A DNA stretch of 36,876 nt from Bacilli bacterium (GCA_017477845.1 JAFUTR010000054.1:1-36876), one strand, 5' to 3'; positions 1 to 7,580 are shown, counted from the first letter of the stretch. Notes: generated from the sequence alone by a model not told the origin. A program made the numbers and translations.

Positions 1-54
1 ATCTTTAACAATCTTTTCTTTTTCTTCTGGTGTTCTCATATTATTCTTTCTCAT
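1..54 (-). CDS. N-terminus of a probable HTH/IS3-type transposase subunit (partial)
   Basis: Eighteen codons run off the left edge, starting with ATG at 54. A perfect AGGAGG lies at 67-62, seven bases before the start, so this is a genuine gene start. The peptide begins MRKNNMRTPEEKEKIVKD. The RTPEEKEKIV pattern resembles the first helix of small helix-turn-helix proteins such as IS3-family OrfA. The rest of the gene is outside the window, so the assignment rests on 18 residues only. The gene is separated from the exported-protein gene by a terminator. Confidence 0.4.
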   Translation of the reverse strand, partial: MRKNNMRTPEEKEKIVKD

Positions 55-83
55 TATTATTCCTCCTAAAAATATTATTACAT

Positions 84-123
84 AAAAAAATGTAGAACAC
101 TTCTTTTTTTAGTGTCTACATTT
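84..123 (-). terminator. Rho-independent terminator after the Cthe_2159-like gene
   Basis: On the minus strand the arms AAATGTAGACACT and AGTGTTCTACATTT pair with one bulged base around an A-rich loop and run into a T tract (complement of 84-90). It lies between the stop at 138 and the next gene start at 54. Confidence 0.75.
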
Positions 124-137
124 ATTGTATCAGTCTA

Positions 138-1862
138 TTAAGCTTCTTTATATGTTGCAACTCCATTAAATACATTGGCTATTCCTTCTATTATAAAATC
201 TTTGTTTGTTGCATTTACATTTTCTTTATTTTCATTATTTGGCATTTGATTATTATCCATGTCTTTTTTTTCAGGTGGAGTCATATCCCCACTCATATTT
301 GGCATTTCATCTGGTTTATCTGGAGGAGCCGTATTTCCTCCATCTGGTCTAATACCATCCCCACCTTGTGGTTTTATTCCAGTTGTTCCTTTAGATGTGT
401 ATGCAATAGTTTCCCCTTTAGTATAACTTTCTATGTTATCGATGTATCCTTCTATTTCTATTCCAACTACTTCTCCATTTTTATAAAGATGATATGTTTT
501 TTCCTCTAATTTACTGCTAGCATACACTAAATTTGTATATTCTCTATCTGTTTTATATGAGAAAACTGGTGTATCAGTTTCATCTGTTAAAACTATAATA
601 GTATCTTTTTCTATTTTACTTCCAAAATTTAGGACTAAAAATCTTTCTTTTGAATTACTATTTATCTCATCATACATATCTCCAGTTGCAATAACTGTTC
701 CACCATTTATATATGTACCATTATTAGAGTCTAGGCCTGCATCTTGTCCTTCTTTTGCTAATGCTACTACAAGACCATTTTCTATTGTTAATGTTCCATT
801 TGAGTCAATGGCATCTCCTTCGTCTGCTTCTGTCGATACGATTGCTATTAGTTTTTCAACGTTTATTGTTAAGTCATTTCTTGCAGATGTGTTTTCCTTA
901 CTATCTGTTGTTGTATTTAAACAGTCATCTTCTGAGTTAATTTTATAGATTCCTTTCCCATCTCCTAAAGATAAATTCCCTTTAGTTTCAATTCCCTCCT
1001 TATTTTTACTTTTTACTTCTAGAGAACCCTCTCCCTTGAAATATAGATCTATATCTGAGCTTATTACTCCACTTGCTTTGTAATAATATACTGGATCAGC
1101 GTCTTGCAAGTCTTCTTCGTCTGCTGTTACTTTTGCAAATAAAATATTTTCTATTTCACTATTTGAATATATTCCATAGTAATTTGTATAATCTTGATAC
1201 CATTTACTTGCGTCGTTTTGATATTTTTCTTGGTAATTATCTAAATCTTCTTTTGGAATTAAACTAATTTTCTTTAGTTTTCCTCCTTCAAGGTAGTTTT
1301 CTGTGTCTTTTTCTAATGATATTGTTACTTTATGAGTAGTATAAGTTATATCTTTGTTGTATACATATATTGCTGGTACTTTTTTTGATCCTGTATCTAA
1401 TTTAACATTATTTAAAACTATTTCTATATCCCCTTCTAGATTGTTTGAGTTAACTGCAATCATAGAATTTTCAACTTCTCCAGTTAATTTATATATTCCT
1501 TCTTTATTGATATTGTAAACATTTATTTTAAATGTTTCCTGTTCTATATCATTTCCACCTTCAACATAATCATCTAAGTCATATGTTTTATATGTTGATA
1601 CTCCATCAAATAAAAACTCAGTTAGATATATATCCGGTAAATTATTTTCTTCATAATCTTTCTTAAATGTTTCAAACTCGTCTATTGTGTATTTTTTTAA
1701 GCTTTCTTCTTTTTCTTCTTTTTCATATTTTAACTCTTGTAAGTTTATATTTAACTCTTGTAGTTTTACTATTTCTTCAGTAGTATTTTTGTTTATGAAG
1801 AATAGTACTCCTCCTATTATTATAAGAATAAGTCCCAATGTTATTATTATTTTATTTTTCAT
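138..1862 (-). CDS. Exported Cthe_2159-type carbohydrate-binding domain protein
   Basis: A 574-residue protein with an uncleaved-looking N-terminal membrane segment (about residues 4-24, IIITLGLILIIIGGVLFF) and a coiled, charged stretch up to about residue 70. The middle contains the repeating beta-helix style of the Cthe_2159 family (PF14262): GDGKGIYKINSEDDCLN, DAIDSNGTLTIENGLVVA and LDSNNGTYINGGTVIATG. Members of that family are extracytoplasmic and the founding protein binds polygalacturonate; binding here is inferred. The C-terminal ~90 residues are rich in Pro, Gly, Met and Asp (for example PPDKPDEMPNMSGDMTPP) and look disordered. Start ATG is preceded by AGGAGG. No CotH or VTC-domain neighbours, which often accompany this family, are present. 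Confidence 0.75.
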   Translation of the reverse strand: MKNKIIITLGLILIIIGGVLFFINKNTTEEIVKLQELNINLQELKYEKEEKEESLKKYTIDEFETFKKDYEENNLPDIYLTEFLFDGVSTYKTYDLDDYVEGGNDIEQETFKINVYNINKEGIYKLTGEVENSMIAVNSNNLEGDIEIVLNNVKLDTGSKKVPAIYVYNKDITYTTHKVTISLEKDTENYLEGGKLKKISLIPKEDLDNYQEKYQNDASKWYQDYTNYYGIYSNSEIENILFAKVTADEEDLQDADPVYYYKASGVISSDIDLYFKGEGSLEVKSKNKEGIETKGNLSLGDGKGIYKINSEDDCLNTTTDSKENTSARNDLTINVEKLIAIVSTEADEGDAIDSNGTLTIENGLVVALAKEGQDAGLDSNNGTYINGGTVIATGDMYDEINSNSKERFLVLNFGSKIEKDTIIVLTDETDTPVFSYKTDREYTNLVYASSKLEEKTYHLYKNGEVVGIEIEGYIDNIESYTKGETIAYTSKGTTGIKPQGGDGIRPDGGNTAPPDKPDEMPNMSGDMTPPEKKDMDNNQMPNNENKENVNATNKDFIIEGIANVFNGVATYKEA

Positions 1863-1953
1863 ATTTCCTCCTTATTTTCTATTGTAAACTTAACATATTT
1901 TTTATAATTTGTAAAATGAAAATTTTTGTAGAAATAAAGAGGTTGTGTAAAAA

Positions 1954-2433
1954 TTAGTTAAGAAGTGCTATTGATATATTTAAGTATCCTGCAAAAGTGG
2001 TCCAGATAAAATAAGGAATTAATAAATAGAATGCTTTTTTATCCAATTTCTTTGAAAGCATTAGAAGTATGAATATTAAAGCCCACATTATTAAAAGCCA
2101 AATAAAGGCAAAGTAATAAGTTTTTAAGTTAAAGAAAATAATACTCCAAAAAAAGTTAAATATTAATTGAATTCCATATATTAATAAGGCATTTTTTCTA
2201 TCAAATCTTAAATTATAGTCATCATTTCTATATATAAAGTAACTTGCAAGCCCCATTAGTATGTAAAGTATTGTCCAAACAATTGGAAATACTATACTAG
2301 GAGGAGAAAGTGTTGGCTTATTTATAGTTTCAAATGCTTTTGTTCCATCTTTTGTTAGAAATGCTGATAGGCCACCTACTGCTAGTGGAATTATAATAGC
2401 AATAATAATTTGTTTTATTTTTTCTTTATTCAT
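1954..2433 (-). CDS. tspO: TspO/MBR family tryptophan-rich sensory protein
   Basis: 159 residues, the usual family length, with five predicted membrane helices. The family signatures are visible: a loop with KPTLSPPSIVFPIVWTILY followed by LMGLASYF, and a last helix with PYFIWTTFAGYLNISI. TspO/MBR proteins bind porphyrins and other hydrophobic ligands in the membrane; the bacterial role is usually in stress or tetrapyrrole handling. The gene appears monocistronic, with GGGTGA upstream of the ATG. No heme or porphyrin genes lie nearby, so the local ligand is unknown. Confidence 0.9.
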   Translation of the reverse strand: MNKEKIKQIIIAIIIPLAVGGLSAFLTKDGTKAFETINKPTLSPPSIVFPIVWTILYILMGLASYFIYRNDDYNLRFDRKNALLIYGIQLIFNFFWSIIFFNLKTYYFAFIWLLIMWALIFILLMLSKKLDKKAFYLLIPYFIWTTFAGYLNISIALLN

Positions 2434-2472
2434 TTATTTCACCCATTATTATTCTATTATATATATCATTTT

Positions 2473-2856
2473 TTATTCTATTTTTATTATGTCATCAAGT
2501 TTTATTTTTCTTTTATCGCTTAAAATAATTACTTTTTCAATATTATCTATTTTTTTTATTATTACTTCTTCTTTTATATATTTACCACCACTTTTATATT
2601 TATCTTTAATAAAATAAGTTATTTTCATTTTTTTATTATTTATATCTTTTAGGTTATTGTTTATTTTTTCTTGTTCATCTTGCTCTAATATTATTTTTTC
2701 ACTGGTAATTCTTCCTGTTTCGTCTATTTCATCATAAAATCCTGTTAAAGCATTAAATGGTGCAAATTGAGCACTTCTTTGATATATGCTCATTCTCTTA
2801 TGTTTTTCATTAGGGTCATGATGAGGATAATAAAGCATATCAGTATAATTATTCAC
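2473..2856 (-). CDS. YolD-like protein, partner of Y-family polymerase
   Basis: 127 residues containing the YolD-like core (PF08863), RMSIYQRSAQFAPFNALTGF followed by YDEIDETGRI. YolD-like proteins are usually encoded with UvrX/ImpB-type Y-family polymerases, as here. The start is GTG at 2856: an AGGAGG inside the last codons of the polymerase gene is 8 bases upstream, and the genes overlap by 8 bases, suggesting translational coupling. It should be SOS-induced together with the polymerase. The C-terminal half is Lys/Ile-rich and holds a small beta domain pattern (KMKITYFIKDKY, IKKIDNIEKVIIL). The molecular role of YolD is not settled. Confidence 0.88.
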   Translation of the reverse strand: MNNYTDMLYYPHHDPNEKHKRMSIYQRSAQFAPFNALTGFYDEIDETGRITSEKIILEQDEQEKINNNLKDINNKKMKITYFIKDKYKSGGKYIKEEVIIKKIDNIEKVIILSDKRKIKLDDIIKIE

Positions 2857-4342
2857 TTCTATGTCCTCCTATTTGTTTATTTCTTTCAATTGTTGTAGCA
2901 TTATGTTCTAAATTCATTCCTTTTAATATTGAGTTTTTGCCATATTTATTCTTGATATTTATGATAACTTTTTGAATTTTATTTTCTGTTATTTCATCTT
3001 CTTTTTCTTTTTTTATTTTTGTATCAACTTTTTCAAAGTCATCAAAAAGACTAAATTGTTTTAATAGTCTTTCTTTTTTTTCTTCTTTTATTTCAAGATT
3101 TGCTACTGCTATATTTATTCTTCTTACTAGAAGTAATGGGTTTGCAATCCTATCAAAAAGTGCTATAAAGTGCTCTGTTATTATTTTAGTTGATGATGTT
3201 TTATGATTTATTCTAATTGTTCCATGAGATTGTTTGGGTACTGTTCTTCCATAGTGATCTTTTGTATACTCACCACTATATAATGTTTTTATATCGCTTC
3301 TTTTTAAGTTTTCTATGTCATATCCAATTGTTAATACAAGTGTATCTGTTATATAGTTTTTTTCTACCATTTCAAGAGTTAAAAGTTCCACCATTTCTCT
3401 TGTTACTAACCTGGCATCTTTATATATGTATGGACATGTTAAAACTTGTCCTTTTGATAGGCTAGTTGTTGTTGGAACATAACTTTTTATATCTTTTATT
3501 GTACATGGCTCATATCCCCAAGCATGGTCTATTAAAAGTTCGGCATTTATACCGAACAGGCTATAAAGTAAGTCTTCATTTTTAATTGAATTAAGCGCAA
3601 CGTCTCCCATTGTGTACATGCCATTTTCTTTTAATCTATTAGAAATACCTACTCCTACTCTCCAAAAATCAGTTATTGGTTCATGATTCCATAGAAGTTT
3701 TCGATATTTCATTTCATCAAGATATGCAATTCTTACTCCATATTTATTAGCATCTTTATGCTTTGCTACAATATCCATAGCAATTTTAGCAAGATATAAG
3801 TTTTCTCCAATTCCAGCAGTTGCAGTTATTCCAGTTGTTTTATAAATATCATTTATTATCATGGTTATTAACTCTTCTGCTGTTTTTTTATAGTATTTTA
3901 AATAATTTGTTAAGTCACAAAATACTTCATCGATTGAGTAAACAAATATATCATCTTTAGATAAATATTTTAGATATATATTATAAATTTTATTGCTGTA
4001 TTCCATATATTTAGCCATTTTTGGTGGCGCTATTATAAAGTCTACTTCTAAATTATTATTTTTATCTATTTCACTTTTTAAATAGGATTTACCACTAAGT
4101 GGTGCTTTATTTTTTTTCTTTCTTAATTCATTAATTTCTTTAATTTTAGTTAATACTTCATATAGTCTTGATCTTCCGTTTAATCCATATCTTTTAAGAG
4201 AAGGTGTTACAGCAAGACAAATTGTCTTTTCTGTTCTTTTTGAATCTGCTACTACTAAGTTCGTATTTAATGGATCTAGTCCACGCTCTACGCACTCACA
4301 TGATGCATAAAAACTTTTTAAATCAACACAAGCATACTTCAT
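2849..4342 (-). CDS. SOS-inducible Y-family DNA polymerase (UvrX/ImpB type)
   Basis: 497 residues from ATG at 4342. I prefer this to an in-frame GTG 12 bases upstream because that GTG lies inside the ribosome binding site AGGTGGGTGAT. Catalytic motifs of translesion polymerases are present: CVDLKSFYASCECVERG at the N-terminus and the YSIDEVFCDLT palm motif. Residues 429-433 are QFSLF, a good match to the beta-clamp-binding consensus. The C-terminus carries the RNKQIGGHRS tail common in the UvrX-like branch. It extends a primer past damaged bases with low fidelity. A LexA box and a promoter lie immediately upstream, and yolD overlaps downstream, giving a compact mutagenesis operon. Confidence 0.93.
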   Translation of the reverse strand: MKYACVDLKSFYASCECVERGLDPLNTNLVVADSKRTEKTICLAVTPSLKRYGLNGRSRLYEVLTKIKEINELRKKKNKAPLSGKSYLKSEIDKNNNLEVDFIIAPPKMAKYMEYSNKIYNIYLKYLSKDDIFVYSIDEVFCDLTNYLKYYKKTAEELITMIINDIYKTTGITATAGIGENLYLAKIAMDIVAKHKDANKYGVRIAYLDEMKYRKLLWNHEPITDFWRVGVGISNRLKENGMYTMGDVALNSIKNEDLLYSLFGINAELLIDHAWGYEPCTIKDIKSYVPTTTSLSKGQVLTCPYIYKDARLVTREMVELLTLEMVEKNYITDTLVLTIGYDIENLKRSDIKTLYSGEYTKDHYGRTVPKQSHGTIRINHKTSSTKIITEHFIALFDRIANPLLLVRRINIAVANLEIKEEKKERLLKQFSLFDDFEKVDTKIKKEKEDEITENKIQKVIINIKNKYGKNSILKGMNLEHNATTIERNKQIGGHRSE

Positions 4343-4358
4343 AACATCACCCACCTAA

Positions 4359-4387
4359 ATAATATCACTTTCAGTTTAAAATTACAA
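4359..4387 (-). promoter_or_regulatory. Promoter of the Y-family polymerase operon
   Basis: On the minus strand TTGTAA (4387-4382), a 17-base spacer and TATTAT (4364-4359), with the extended -10 dinucleotide TG (TGATATTAT). It sits about 17 bases before the start codon of the polymerase. Confidence 0.75.
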
Positions 4388-4400
4388 GAACAAATGTTCG
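4387..4400 (-). promoter_or_regulatory. LexA (SOS) box
   Basis: The core GAACAAATGTTC at 4388-4399 is followed by G at 4400 and matches the Gram-positive LexA consensus CGAACnnnnGTTCG except for the outer base on one side. It directly abuts the -35 hexamer of the polymerase promoter, so bound LexA would block RNA polymerase. Confidence 0.85.
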
Positions 4401-4416
4401 TATTTAGAATAAAATT

Positions 4417-4444
4417 AAAAGTACTTAATTTTTAAGTACTTTTT
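4417..4444 (-). terminator. Terminator after the Lys/Glu-rich membrane protein gene
   Basis: A near-perfect inverted repeat AAAAGTACTTAA / TTAAGTACTTTT with a three-base loop overlaps the stop codon at 4425. T-rich sequence follows on both strands, so it may work in both directions. Confidence 0.65.
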
Positions 4445-5612
4445 TAAGTTTTTTTTCTTCTTCTTTTTTATTTTTTTCAATGTTTATTAATATTTTCTTT
4501 TTTCTTATTTTATATTTTACAGAATCTATATTTTTATTTCCTAGTTCACTAATTAATTTATTTAAAACTTTTATTTCACTATTATAGTCTTTAATACTAT
4601 GATAAAAAATTGCAAGATGTTCATAGTAATTTACAATAATGTTATTTTTACTTTCTTTCTTTTTTATTATTATGTATTTTTTTGGCTCTTTTTCTTTCTT
4701 CAATATAAGCTTTTTCTTTTTTATTAATTTATCAACATTTTGTAAATTAATTGTTATATTATTATCTTTTTTATTATCTTTTAAATTTTTATCTTTTATA
4801 GGTATTTTTCCTTTTTCTTTTTTATTAATTATGTAATGAGTAGTCATTGGTAATACTGGTATTTCTTTCTTAATCTCTTTTTTCTCTATTTTGTTTTTAA
4901 TACTTTTCTTAACTTTACTATTTATAATATCATTCTTAATATGCTTTTTTTCTTCTATTTTGTTTTCTATAATAATATTGCCATTTTTTGTTTCCTCTTT
5001 TTTCTCTTCAATTCTTTTTTGGTTAGTAATCTTTTCTTCTTTTTTAGCTTTTTCTTTATCCTTCTTTTCATTTTTTATTGTTATTATATTTGTTTGATTG
5101 TTTTTAACAAGCATATCTTTACTTGATTTTATAATTTCTTTTTTTCTATCTTTTTCATCTTTAATAATTTGCTTTATTATAGGTTCTTTTTTAGTTTCTT
5201 TTATTTCTTTTACTTCTTTTATTTCTTTTATATTTTCATTTTCTTTTGTTTCAATATTAGATGCTATTTTAATCTCTTTATTTTTATTATCTGTTTCTTT
5301 CTCTTTTCCTTTTAGTAATTCCATCTCTATATTTTCTTTTTTATTTTTATTTTTTAAAATTATTTCTTCTTTCTTTACAAAATTAGATCTAATTTTTTCT
5401 TTTTGATCTTGTTCTTTTTTTATACTAATTTTTATTTCTTCTTTAATTTTTGTTTTATTATATTTAGATATATATGATAATAAAATAATGGCTAATATTA
5501 ATAATATATATTTGGTATATTTTGTTATTAAAGCAATTATAAGTATAAGTACTATTAATAAAGTTATTAAAATATATTTATATTTTTTAGTAAATCTTAT
5601 TAATTCTCTCAT
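4425..5612 (-). CDS. Two-pass membrane protein with long Lys/Glu-rich region and TPR-like C-terminus
   Basis: Not recognised as a known family. From ATG at 5612 it has 395 residues. Two hydrophobic segments lie at about residues 10-32 (YILITLLIVLILIIALI) and 34-52 (ILLILAIILLSYI). A region of about 260 residues follows that is almost entirely Lys, Glu, Asn and Ile, with strings such as EIKEVKEIKETKKE; it is probably disordered or charged coiled coil. The last ~90 residues regain globular character, and HLAIFYHSIKDYNSEIKVLN looks like a tetratricopeptide helix pair. A TTG eight codons upstream is an alternative start, but it lies inside a hairpin with no ribosome binding site, while AGAGGA precedes the chosen ATG at a short spacing. 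Function unknown. Confidence 0.6.
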   Translation of the reverse strand: MRELIRFTKKYKYILITLLIVLILIIALITKYTKYILLILAIILLSYISKYNKTKIKEEIKISIKKEQDQKEKIRSNFVKKEEIILKNKNKKENIEMELLKGKEKETDNKNKEIKIASNIETKENENIKEIKEVKEIKETKKEPIIKQIIKDEKDRKKEIIKSSKDMLVKNNQTNIITIKNEKKDKEKAKKEEKITNQKRIEEKKEETKNGNIIIENKIEEKKHIKNDIINSKVKKSIKNKIEKKEIKKEIPVLPMTTHYIINKKEKGKIPIKDKNLKDNKKDNNITINLQNVDKLIKKKKLILKKEKEPKKYIIIKKKESKNNIIVNYYEHLAIFYHSIKDYNSEIKVLNKLISELGNKNIDSVKYKIRKKKILINIEKNKKEEEKKLKKVLKN

Positions 5613-5626
5613 AAATCCTCTTTTAA

Positions 5627-5650
5627 AAGCACTCAAAAAGAGTGCTTAAT
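5627..5650 (-). terminator. Hairpin at the stop codon of the small anchored protein gene
   Basis: Perfect stem AAGCACTC / GAGTGCTT with a five-base loop, covering the stop codon at 5646. Only a short T run (TTTT) follows on the minus strand, so termination may be partial and the next gene could be reached by read-through. Confidence 0.5.
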
Positions 5651-6077
5651 TTATTATTACTTTTAAGTCATATAGTCCACTTGTTTCATAACGTGTTTTG
5701 TCAAGGAGTAAGATGCTTTCTTCAAAGTGATAGGAAACTATATCACTTTTTGTATTAATTCTTATTATTAAATCACTATCAGTTACGGATAAGTCTGTTT
5801 TTTCTTTTATTTTTATTTCTCCAAGCTTATCATATACTTCTTTTATCTTGTCTGAATTCGTAATTATTAGTGGTTCTTTTTGTACTTGAGAACCTGTAAT
5901 ATATTCGATACTTTCTATATCTTCAACTTTAATATTTTTGTAGCTATCAAGCATTGAAATAGTTTTATTTGATAAATTTTTATTATTCTTACCTTCGAAA
6001 TAAAAGTAGATTATAACAGATGCCAATAACGCGATTAATAAAAATAAAGTTACTATAATTATATCTTTCTTTTTCAT
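5646..6077 (-). CDS. Small membrane-anchored extracellular protein, unknown
   Basis: 143 residues: a lysine start, one hydrophobic segment (about residues 6-27, IIVTLFLLIALLASVIIYFYF) and an outside domain of about 110 residues. There is no lipobox cysteine. The domain shows alternating strands and helices (IKVEDIESIEYITGSQ, DKIKEVYDKLGEIKIKEK, DLIIRINTKSDIVSYHF) with a final tyrosine-rich strand, similar in style to small Firmicutes DUF5301-like domains, but I cannot assign a family. It has a strong promoter of its own and precedes the Lys/Glu-rich membrane protein gene. Function unknown. Confidence 0.7.
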   Translation of the reverse strand: MKKKDIIIVTLFLLIALLASVIIYFYFEGKNNKNLSNKTISMLDSYKNIKVEDIESIEYITGSQVQKEPLIITNSDKIKEVYDKLGEIKIKEKTDLSVTDSDLIIRINTKSDIVSYHFEESILLLDKTRYETSGLYDLKVIIN

Positions 6078-6121
6078 AATATCTCCTTCTTAAAGATAAT
6101 TCAAAGATGAAATATAACTAT

Positions 6122-6149
6122 ATTATAACATAATTTATTGAAATGTAAA
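6122..6149 (-). promoter_or_regulatory. Promoter of the small anchored protein gene
   Basis: TTTACA (6149-6144), 16-base spacer, TATAAT (6127-6122) preceded by TGT, that is an extended -10. It lies about 45 bases before the start codon at 6077. Confidence 0.7.
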
Positions 6150-6151
6150 AA

Positions 6152-6709
6152 TCACATAATATTTAGGTGTTCTAAGAGTATTTTAATACCTAAAAGTATT
6201 AGTATACTTCCACCTAAGAATTCTGCTATTTTATCAAATTTATTTCCAAATACGCTTCCTATTTTTACTCCAGAAAATGATAAAATAAATGAAATTATTC
6301 CTATTAAGAGTGAAGCATTATAAATATTTATATTTAAAAATGAAAAAGTAACTCCTACTGCTAAAGAGTCTATACTTGTAGCAATGGCAAGTGGAAACAT
6401 AGTTTTAAAATCCACTTTGTTATTTTCTTTTTCTTCGTTTCTTATAAGTGTATCTCTTATCATATTTATTCCTATTATAAATAAAACAATAAATATAATC
6501 CAGTGGTCTATATTTATAATATATTTTTCAAATGTAGTTCCAAAAAAGAAACCTAATAGTGCCATAATAGTTTGACTTATTCCAAAATATAATCCAATTA
6601 TTAAACTATTTTTAGTATTACTTTTAATTGATAATCCTTTGCAGATTGATACTGTGAAAGCATCCATTGCAAGACCTATTGCTATTAAAAGTATTTCACT
6701 TTTTTCCAT
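6152..6709 (-). CDS. mntP: Manganese efflux pump MntP
   Basis: 185 residues and six membrane helices, the normal MntP (DUF204) size. Conserved acidic membrane motifs appear twice, GLAMDAFTVS near the N-terminus and IATSIDSLAVG in the fourth helix, reflecting the internal repeat. It exports Mn2+ to prevent manganese toxicity. I place the start at ATG 6709 because GAGGGAT stands six bases upstream; the ATG four codons earlier overlaps that site. Some mntP genes are controlled by a yybP-ykoY manganese riboswitch, but the short upstream region shows no such structure. Confidence 0.92.
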   Translation of the reverse strand: MEKSEILLIAIGLAMDAFTVSICKGLSIKSNTKNSLIIGLYFGISQTIMALLGFFFGTTFEKYIINIDHWIIFIVLFIIGINMIRDTLIRNEEKENNKVDFKTMFPLAIATSIDSLAVGVTFSFLNINIYNASLLIGIISFILSFSGVKIGSVFGNKFDKIAEFLGGSILILLGIKILLEHLNIM

Positions 6710-6761
6710 TTTATCCCTCATTATAAATATATTAAAATATATTTTGTTAATGAGAATTTTT

Positions 6762-7148
6762 CTACATATTATAGTAGTTCATTGTTGCAATTGCTGCTAA
6801 TTCATCTTTTTCATTATATATTTCAGCTTTGCAAACGTTTATTGACTTGCCGTTTTTTATTAGTTTCCCAATACCTTTAATATTTCCTTTACATGGTTTT
6901 AAATAATTGATATTAGCATCAATCGTTACTGATTTATTTCCATTCATATAGCAAAGAAGTCCAAGTATTTCATCAGCAAGGCCAAATATTAATCCCCCAT
7001 GTACTGTTTTCCATGGATTAAGTGATTTATCAGTTACTTCTATATGTGCTTCAATAAGTTCTTTAGAGGCTTTATCTATTATAATTCCATTATTGTATTC
7101 AAATCCTTTTATATCTTCATATTGTTTATTTATATCTTTTATATTCAT
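6762..7148 (-). CDS. PaaI-type hotdog-fold thioesterase
   Basis: 128 residues, a single hotdog domain. The catalytic-helix motif WKTVHGGLIFGLADEILG has the HGG and acidic residues typical of the PaaI/YbgC group, followed by strands VTIDANINYLKPCKGNI and AIYN-type pairing to the end. Such enzymes hydrolyse acyl-CoA or aryl-CoA thioesters; no neighbouring pathway reveals the substrate. AAGGAGAG precedes the ATG. The promoter carries an inverted repeat around its -10 element, suggesting regulation. Confidence 0.85.
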   Translation of the reverse strand: MNIKDINKQYEDIKGFEYNNGIIIDKASKELIEAHIEVTDKSLNPWKTVHGGLIFGLADEILGLLCYMNGNKSVTIDANINYLKPCKGNIKGIGKLIKNGKSINVCKAEIYNEKDELAAIATMNYYNM

Positions 7149-7164
7149 TTTACTCTCCTTTTAA

Positions 7165-7196
7165 AATTCCATATAAATAGTATATACAATGGAATT
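7165..7196. repeat. Inverted repeat flanking the thioesterase -10 element (candidate operator)
   Basis: Perfect 8-base arms AATTCCAT (7165-7172) and ATGGAATT (7189-7196) separated by 16 bases. The -10 hexamer is inside the spacer. This geometry fits a dimeric repressor site; a weak hairpin is the alternative. Confidence 0.45.
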
Positions 7197-7207
7197 CTAT
7201 ATATCAA
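7179..7207 (-). promoter_or_regulatory. Promoter of the thioesterase gene
   Basis: TTGATA (7207-7202), a 17-base spacer and TATACT (7184-7179), about 30 bases before the start codon. Confidence 0.65.
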
Positions 7208-7228
7208 GAATTATCACTATTTACTTTA

Positions 7229-7257
7229 ATAAAAAAACTAACTATTACTAGTTAGTT
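7229..7257 (-). terminator. Terminator of the tRNA transcript
   Basis: Perfect nine-base stem AACTAACTA / TAGTTAGTT with a four-base loop and, on the minus strand, a run of seven T. It follows the last tRNA. Confidence 0.85.
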
Positions 7258-7265
7258 ATTTCATG

Positions 7266-7350
7266 TGGTGCGGGTGACAGGAGTTGAACCTGCAAGCCTC
7301 ACGGCGCTAGATCCTAAGTCTAGTGCGTCTGCCAATTCCGCCACACCCGC
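7266..7350 (-). tRNA. tRNA-Leu (anticodon UAG)
   Basis: 85 bases with encoded CCA. The acceptor stem GCGGGTG pairs with CACCCGC, the discriminator is A, the anticodon stem CTAGA/TCTAG holds the loop CTTAGGA, and there is a class II long variable arm plus a T arm GCAGG TTCAACT CCTGT. It is transcribed with the following CAU tRNA from a promoter near 7470. Confidence 0.96.
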
Positions 7351-7362
7351 AAAATAAATCAG

Positions 7363-7439
7363 TGGTGGACCTTATAGGACTCGAACCTATGACCGCCCGG
7401 TTATGAGCCGGATGCTCTAACCAACTGAGCTAAAGGTCC
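7363..7439 (-). tRNA. tRNA with CAU anticodon, probably tRNA-Ile2 (lysidine type)
   Basis: 77 bases including CCA. Acceptor GGACCTT pairs with AAGGTCC; the anticodon stem CCGG/CCGG carries the loop CTCATAA. The acceptor and D-arm sequence GGACCTTTAGCTCAGTTGG is that of the Firmicutes/Mollicutes minor isoleucine tRNA, whose C34 is converted to lysidine by TilS, so I favour Ile2 over elongator methionine. That choice rests on remembered family sequences. Confidence 0.9.
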
Positions 7440-7452
7440 ATCGACAAGAATA

Positions 7453-7481
7453 ATAATAACATATTTTAAGGACCCTTGCAA
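7453..7481 (-). promoter_or_regulatory. Promoter of the tRNA pair
   Basis: TTGCAA (7481-7476), 17-base spacer, TATTAT (7458-7453) with extended TG (TGTTATTAT). Transcription would start just before the tRNA at 7439. Confidence 0.75.
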
Positions 7482-7553
7482 CAAATTTTTTGTTTTTTTT
7501 CCTTTTTTCTTGATTTTCTTCTTTATTTTTATAGATTAATTATGTAAAATACA

Positions 7554-7562
7554 TGATATAAT
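7554..7562 (+). promoter_or_regulatory. Possible extended -10 promoter of rnhC
   Basis: TGATATAAT at 7554-7562 without a good -35. The start point would fall almost on the ribosome binding site, leaving nearly no leader. An alternative is TTGATT (from 7510) with TAGATT further upstream. Confidence 0.35.
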
Positions 7563-7580
7563 TTATTTGAGGTGGTTATT

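Noticed and set aside
5098-5406. Several Phe/Ser/Leu-rich plus-strand frames between 4639 and 5406 resembling membrane proteins
   Set aside because: They are the complement of the Lys/Glu-rich region; AAA/GAA codons read backwards give TTT/TTC and look hydrophobic.
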